Positions 59,592-64,000 of a stretch of 64,000 nt of DNA are shown here, piece after piece. Each line of letters begins with the position of its first letter. The first letter of the stretch is position 1. The DNA is from CAG-411 sp050875145 (GTDB taxonomy: Bacteria; Bacillota; Clostridia; Lachnospirales; Lachnospiraceae). The stretch spans positions 1 to 64,000 of the forward strand of contig JBNMLH010000011.1 in the NCBI GenBank assembly GCA_050875145.1, read 5' to 3'. The notes below the pieces were generated by a model. It saw only the letters and a list, made by a program, of their open reading frames with translations. It did not search any database and had not been told where the DNA came from. A program made the translations under genes and the position numbers.

Positions 59592-60404
59592 ATGACACCA
59601 GATTCTGCCGTAAGCAAAAAGAATGGGAAAAAAATTCTGTTTGGGGTGTTAGCAGTTGGGTTGGTAGCACTCCTTTCTATCATTATGACATGGGCATATT
59701 TACGAGACAGAACGGATGAAAAAACACATACATTTACATTGGGACAGGGTGTAGACATTTTATTGACTCAAGCAGAAGATTCTGATATTAGAATTATACC
59801 AGGAAAGGAATATCCACAGTTAAAAGCAACAGTGTCTATTCCTGCGGCTGCAATGGAAAAGGAATATATTGCAACCAAGGTACTTTTTTTTAGTGAAAAA
59901 GAAACTATGATAAATGGAGAAGTGAGTTTGCAATACGAACCAATCAGCTACGCTGATTTTAAGAAAAATTATGGGGAGATTTGTTCGTATTCTCAAAAGG
60001 GCATAGATGATATAGCAGCAGTTGGGGCAACCTCGACAGGTTGTAGGACTGATTGGACCATGGACTCAAGTAGTGAACAAGATAAGACAGGTACAATTTT
60101 CTATTATACAGGAAATAATACAGATAGTTCTATCGACTCTGTTTTACATGATAAAAAAATTGTTGTATTTGATTCTGTAAAAATGAAAAGTGATTATGAT
60201 TTAAAATATGCAACTTCCATTTCGTCTGTTGGTCAGATAGGATTGTATGATGAAACAGGAAAATTTCTAAAGAAGCGTACTATTGTAAATAATGGACAAC
60301 TACAAGGATTTAAAATTGTTGTATGTGCATATGCTGTGCAGGGAAATATTTCAAAAGAGCAAGGAAAAGAAGCATTGGAGAATCTAGTGAAAAGTAATCC
60401 ATAG
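59592..60404 (+). CDS. TasA/camelysin-like secreted protein 4 (divergent)
   Basis: 270 residues. The SipW-type signal is present but drifted: MTWAYLRDRTDEKTHTFTLGQG. The body keeps the IIPGKEYPQLKATVSIPAAA strand region expected in CalY-like proteins, where a Pro-rich turn precedes a conserved strand. It contains two cysteines at about residues 131 and 152 in the middle (ICSYSQ and GCRTDW) that could form a disulphide, plus one near the C-terminus. GGGGG at 59580-59584 is the ribosome site. Confidence 0.72.
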   Translation: MTPDSAVSKKNGKKILFGVLAVGLVALLSIIMTWAYLRDRTDEKTHTFTLGQGVDILLTQAEDSDIRIIPGKEYPQLKATVSIPAAAMEKEYIATKVLFFSEKETMINGEVSLQYEPISYADFKKNYGEICSYSQKGIDDIAAVGATSTGCRTDWTMDSSSEQDKTGTIFYYTGNNTDSSIDSVLHDKKIVVFDSVKMKSDYDLKYATSISSVGQIGLYDETGKFLKKRTIVNNGQLQGFKIVVCAYAVQGNISKEQGKEALENLVKSNP

Positions 60405-60419
60405 ATTGGGGGTATTTTC

Positions 60420-62147
60420 ATGAAAAAAAGAAAAATTATATTAATAGTGACTCTGCTGCTTCTTTTTTTAGGAACAGGTATAGCAGGAATTGTATATGCA
60501 GCAAATAAACAATCCGCAGAGGCGACAAATGTTGTTACCGTTGGAAGTGTAAATATTGAGCTTACGATGCAAAAAGAGGAAAAGGATGGTACTGTTCAAA
60601 TAGAGCCTGAACAGAATATTGAAAATGAGATTGCTATTAAAAATACTGGAAAATATGCTGCATATATTCGCGTAAAATTAACGAAAACTTGGAAAGCATA
60701 TAAAAGTAATTCAACAGTGGATGCAACCCAGATATCGGGGTTGCGTTTGCCAAGTAAGGATGCTATTTCAGTAAATTATGATACAACAAAATGGAAATAT
60801 GTAAATCAAAATGGTGAAGACTATTACTATTACAAAAATGTCTTACCAGCAGGGGCTGATAGTAGTGTAGTGTTTTCTCCTGACTATAAAATTTTAACAG
60901 AAAAAACGGCAGGAGATGGTTTACTCTCTAATTCTATTTTAAAAGATTTAGATGCACAGGACATTTCGATTGATGGAGATATAAAAGTTGTTGCAGAAGC
61001 AATTCAGGCAGATTCTGTTACTCCATTAAAGGACAATAGTGGAGACATAATCGGATGGCCTTCGGAGAATGTCAATTCGTCAATTCCATCTATCAATACT
61101 TCTGATAATTCACCTACAGGAGAAGTGATATTTAAAAGCGATGATATTAGTATTGACAATGGTACGGCAGGCTCTTTACTTGATATTACAGGTATTATGC
61201 CAGGAGAAACCGTTTCGCAGATGATAAGAATAACAAATAGTACAGATGGAACTATTCCTGTCTATATGTATGCAAAAATAGAAGGCTCATTTTCTTCTTT
61301 GCCTTTAGAAGAAAGAGCACTTTTGGAGGAACTACAATTATTGGTTTCTTATAAAGATGGCACAATTTTGTATACTGGTCCTATGTTTGAGGATGATGAT
61401 ACAAAGCAGTTATTTTCTCCTAATATTCCGGTTTTACTTGGGACGCTTACCAAAGGAACTGCCCAGGATGTATATATTGCAGTAAAATGTCCAGAAAGTT
61501 GGAGCAAACCGAATACAAAAGTTAAGGTATTATGGGTATTTTCAGCTCAAAGGACAACACCCGCGCCAGGTATAGCTACTCCCGTATCAACAGTAGCTTC
61601 AACAGTTACACCTACAATCAGTCCGAAACCTAATATGCCAAATCCGACATTAGTAGAGATTACAGATAATCCTGAAATTATAGCTTCCCCTTTTATAACT
61701 CTTCTTCCAGAGAAGACGGATAATGCAAAAGCAACAATGGCACCATTAAAGACAGATATACCAAGAGCAACGGATATATCAAAAGTAACAGCTACACCGA
61801 CGAAGCCGGAAACAATTTTACCGGAAACGAAGCAGCCAGAACCAACCAATCCTTCGGAAACCAGTAGTTCGGGAATGAAACCACAGGGAAGTTCAGATCC
61901 TAATGCTACGATTGATACCGTTATAGAAACGCCTGAAATGGTTACAGATAAACCGAAGAAAACGCCTGCTTCTGTTAATAATCCTAAAGTGACAAAACAA
62001 CCGTTGAAAAAAGTGGATCCAAAAGTTGATAAAGTATACCCAACTAAAACAGGGGACATAACACCTATTTTATTCTGGAATATATTGTGCATTATTTCCT
62101 TCATAGGAACTGTGTGGATGATCGTTTCTTTAAAAAGAGACAGGTAA
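60420..62147 (+). CDS. Surface protein with TasA-like domain, Pro/Thr stalk and sorting-like C-terminus
   Basis: 575 residues. A signal segment (IILIVTLLLLFLGTGIAGIVYAA) is followed by ATNVVTVGSVNIELTMQ, a TasA/CalY-like first strand. IENEIAIKNTGKYAAYIRVKLTKTW, a surface-subunit pattern, comes next. A second similar domain lies at ~235-385 (GEVIFKSDDISIDNGTAGSLL). Residues ~390-535 are rich in Pro and Thr, a cell-wall-spanning stalk. The end reads YPTKTGD, then a hydrophobic helix and KRDR, as in sortase substrates, although the motif is not LPXTG. The next gene is a class B sortase, so this is its likely anchor substrate. Ribosome site GGGGG at 60408-60412. Confidence 0.78.
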   Translation: MKKRKIILIVTLLLLFLGTGIAGIVYAANKQSAEATNVVTVGSVNIELTMQKEEKDGTVQIEPEQNIENEIAIKNTGKYAAYIRVKLTKTWKAYKSNSTVDATQISGLRLPSKDAISVNYDTTKWKYVNQNGEDYYYYKNVLPAGADSSVVFSPDYKILTEKTAGDGLLSNSILKDLDAQDISIDGDIKVVAEAIQADSVTPLKDNSGDIIGWPSENVNSSIPSINTSDNSPTGEVIFKSDDISIDNGTAGSLLDITGIMPGETVSQMIRITNSTDGTIPVYMYAKIEGSFSSLPLEERALLEELQLLVSYKDGTILYTGPMFEDDDTKQLFSPNIPVLLGTLTKGTAQDVYIAVKCPESWSKPNTKVKVLWVFSAQRTTPAPGIATPVSTVASTVTPTISPKPNMPNPTLVEITDNPEIIASPFITLLPEKTDNAKATMAPLKTDIPRATDISKVTATPTKPETILPETKQPEPTNPSETSSSGMKPQGSSDPNATIDTVIETPEMVTDKPKKTPASVNNPKVTKQPLKKVDPKVDKVYPTKTGDITPILFWNILCIISFIGTVWMIVSLKRDR

Positions 62148-62163
62148 GAGAGGAGAGAAAAAG

Positions 62164-62967
62164 TTGAAAAAAAAATTGCATATTTTATTTTTTCTATTGT
62201 TTTTTGGAGTTTTTTTAGTTTCGGCATGGAAGCTAATTGGAATATATCGTACCTATGAAAAAGGAGATTCTATTTATGGTAAAATAGCAGATATGGTAGT
62301 TAAGACAGAAGACGATATCTATCAGCCACAGATAACCGATGCTCCAAAAGATATAGAAGAAAAGGAAAAAAAGAAAAAAGAGAAAATGATTTCTGTGGAT
62401 TTTAAGACTTTGAAGGCAAAAAATGAAGATATAATCGGATGGCTTTATATTCCAGACAGTGCAATTAGTTATCCTTTATTACAAAGTGAAGATAATAATA
62501 AATATCTACATGAAACTTACGATAAGCAAAGCAGTATTTTTGGCAGTATTTTTATGGATTATCGCAATAATTCTAATTTTACGGACAAACATACCATTCT
62601 TTATGGACATAATATGAAAAATGGTTCCATGTTTGGTACATTAAAAAGATACAGTGATACGGATTTTTTTAAAGAACATAGAAATATTTATATTCTTACA
62701 GAAAAAGGGATACTTCGTTATCGAGTATTTTCTTATCATGTGGCGGATGCCAGTGGACGTGTATATACGACCTCCTTTTCCGATAACAATGCATATAAAG
62801 AATTTCTAAGCCTTATCACAGGAAGTTCTTATGTGAAAACAAAATTGAAGGTAACTGCAAAGGACAGGACAATTACATTGTCAACTTGTACTGGACAGGA
62901 GGAGAGTCGTTTTGTTGTACATGCAAAATATATGGGAAAAATGTTAGAGAAAGATAAGCAAAAATAA
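62164..62967 (+). CDS. srtB: Class B sortase
   Basis: 267 residues from a TTG start behind GAGAGGAGAG. An N-terminal membrane helix (residues 6-24) and a charged linker precede the sortase B domain (~80-258): IGWLYIPDSAISYPLLQSEDN, His149 in LYGHNM, Cys242 in LSTCTG and Arg249 in ESRFVV. It is a transpeptidase that joins substrates at a sorting signal to peptidoglycan or to other subunits. Its placement right after the stalk-like protein suggests it is dedicated to this locus. Confidence 0.93.
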   Translation: MKKKLHILFFLLFFGVFLVSAWKLIGIYRTYEKGDSIYGKIADMVVKTEDDIYQPQITDAPKDIEEKEKKKKEKMISVDFKTLKAKNEDIIGWLYIPDSAISYPLLQSEDNNKYLHETYDKQSSIFGSIFMDYRNNSNFTDKHTILYGHNMKNGSMFGTLKRYSDTDFFKEHRNIYILTEKGILRYRVFSYHVADASGRVYTTSFSDNNAYKEFLSLITGSSYVKTKLKVTAKDRTITLSTCTGQEESRFVVHAKYMGKMLEKDKQK

Positions 62968-62977
62968 AAAAAGGTAG

Positions 62978-63006
62978 TTATATAATCCTTTCATTCCTCA
63001 TAAGAT
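62978..63006 (+). promoter_or_regulatory. Sigma-E-like promoter of spoIVA
   Basis: TTATATA (62978-62984), 14-base spacer, then CATAAGAT (62999-63006). It fits the sigma-E pattern (ATA in -35, CATA-N3-T in -10) with correct spacing. spoIVA is sigma-E-dependent in Bacillus and clostridia. Confidence 0.45.
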
Positions 63007-63030
63007 AGTTTATAGGATTGGAGGGATTGG

Positions 63031-64000
63031 ATGGAAGGTCAGTTTCAAGTATACAAGGATATGCAAGCAAGAACAAATGGGGAAGTTTATATTGGCGTAG
63101 TTGGACCGGTGCGTACAGGTAAATCAACTTTTATCAAACGATTTATGGATTTACTTGTAATTCCAAATATGAAGGATGTACATAGCCGAGAACGTGCCAT
63201 TGATGAACTTCCCCAATCTGCTGCTGGTAAAACCATTATGACAACAGAACCCAAATTTATTCCGAAAGAAGCAGCAGAGCTTGTTTTAGATGAGGATAAT
63301 ACAAAGGTACAAATACGTTTGATTGATTGTGTGGGATATATGGTCGAAGGTGCCAGTGGACACATGGAGGATGATGAAGAACGAATGGTTAAAACGCCAT
63401 GGTCAGATGTAGAGATTCCGTTTTCTAAAGCGGCTGAGATTGGTACGCAAAAGGTAATTACGGAACATGCGACCATAGGCATGGTGGTTACAACAGATGG
63501 CAGTTTTGGAGAAATTGCAAGGGAGCAGTATATTGTTCCAGAAGAGAGAACTATTCAAGAATTAAAAAAACTTGGAAAACCATTTGTTGTTTTGCTAAAT
63601 ACCAGTCATCCGTTTCAACAGGAAACAAAGGTGCTGGCAAAGGAGTTGGAAAAAAAATATAAAACTGCGGTATTGCCAGTAAATTGTGAGCAATTGCGGA
63701 AAGAGGATATTACCCAACTTATGCGCGGTGTATTATCTGTATTTCCTATTAGTGAAATTGGTTTTTATATGCCAAAATGGATTAGTATGTTACCGTTACA
63801 GCATCCGTTAAAGGAGCAAATGGTAGAAACGTTTCGGGCAATACTTAACCGTATGGATCAAATCAAGGATGCAATTCCCGCTAATTTAGAGTGGGATAAT
63901 GAATATATAAAGCGTATAAAACTGGATCAAATTGATATGAAAACAGGAAAGATCAGTATCCAGATTGAATTGAAAGAACAATATTATTATCAGACGCTTA
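63031..64000 (+). CDS. spoIVA: Stage IV sporulation protein A (3' end outside the window)
   Basis: 323 residues are visible of a protein normally near 490. SpoIVA is an ATPase that polymerises on the forespore surface as the coat basement layer. The N-terminus (MEGQFQVYKDMQARTNGE) and Walker A GPVRTGKST (residues 25-33, Lys31) are diagnostic. IRLIDCVGYMVEGA, TEHATIGMVVTTDGS and FVVLLNTSHP follow. GGAGGG precedes the ATG. Its presence shows that the organism belongs to the spore-forming Firmicutes. Confidence 0.95.
   Translation, partial: MEGQFQVYKDMQARTNGEVYIGVVGPVRTGKSTFIKRFMDLLVIPNMKDVHSRERAIDELPQSAAGKTIMTTEPKFIPKEAAELVLDEDNTKVQIRLIDCVGYMVEGASGHMEDDEERMVKTPWSDVEIPFSKAAEIGTQKVITEHATIGMVVTTDGSFGEIAREQYIVPEERTIQELKKLGKPFVVLLNTSHPFQQETKVLAKELEKKYKTAVLPVNCEQLRKEDITQLMRGVLSVFPISEIGFYMPKWISMLPLQHPLKEQMVETFRAILNRMDQIKDAIPANLEWDNEYIKRIKLDQIDMKTGKISIQIELKEQYYYQTL

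Noticed and set aside
61547..62227. 226-codon open frame on the minus strand
   Set aside because: It lies antisense to the Pro/Thr-rich stalk. Its Gly/Val-rich repeats are just the complement of Pro/Thr codons, and it has no ribosome site.
1..64000. CRISPR array, rRNA, tRNA or insertion sequence
   Set aside because: No regularly spaced repeats, no rRNA or tRNA signatures and no transposase gene were seen on reading both strands.

Overview
The window comes from a low-GC, spore-forming member of the Clostridia. It looks most like a butyrate-producing Lachnospiraceae species: it carries a ptb-buk pair, a thl-crt-hbd-bcd-etfBA operon, spoIVA and a sigma-K-type factor. Coprococcus or Butyrivibrio relatives would fit, but the species cannot be fixed from sequence alone. 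Genes are dense, Shine-Dalgarno sites are strong, and many promoters match the sigma-A consensus with 16-18 bp spacing.

Region 1 (1 to about 25.6 kb) is the right-hand part of a prophage, transcribed left to right. It starts with early or accessory genes (a DUF551 protein, SSB, zinc-ribbon and DUF6273 proteins), followed by a HicA/HicB toxin-antitoxin pair with its own promoter and terminator. A late-gene regulator and a short gene-free stretch with a possible small RNA and a possible cos site come next. Then follow lambda-type packaging and head genes (Nu1-like TerS, GpA-like TerL, portal, protease, gpT-like capsid). The tail is contractile and P2-type: sheath, tube, E/E' chaperone with a -1 frameshift site, tape measure, X, D, V, U, W, J, I and fibre. 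XkdX, holin and amidase close the module. Integrase and attL are not in the window.

Region 2 (25.9-35.3 kb) encodes the whole route from acetyl-CoA to butyrate. ptb and buk run rightward, with a GC-rich structured RNA candidate between them. The operon thlA-crt-hbd-bcd-etfB-etfA runs leftward toward them. A Rex-like site overlaps the thl promoter, and an internal promoter before hbd has its -10 box at the centre of a perfect palindrome.

Region 3 (35.3-52 kb) holds single housekeeping and regulatory units: hflX, a GGDEF-EAL protein, a PrsA/SurA-like membrane-anchored protein, purL, a sugar ABC transporter without its ATPase, and a sigK-like/clpS/clpA operon.

Region 4 (52-63 kb) is a surface-structure locus. 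A 1331-residue secreted adhesin-like protein with a fibro-slime/PA14-type domain is followed, behind a separate promoter, by an operon. That operon encodes a SipW-type (ER-type) signal peptidase, four TasA/camelysin-like proteins, a long Pro/Thr-rich protein with a C-terminal sorting-like signal, and a class B sortase. The set looks self-contained: SipW processes the subunits, they assemble outside the cell, and the sortase anchors one component. The window ends inside spoIVA.
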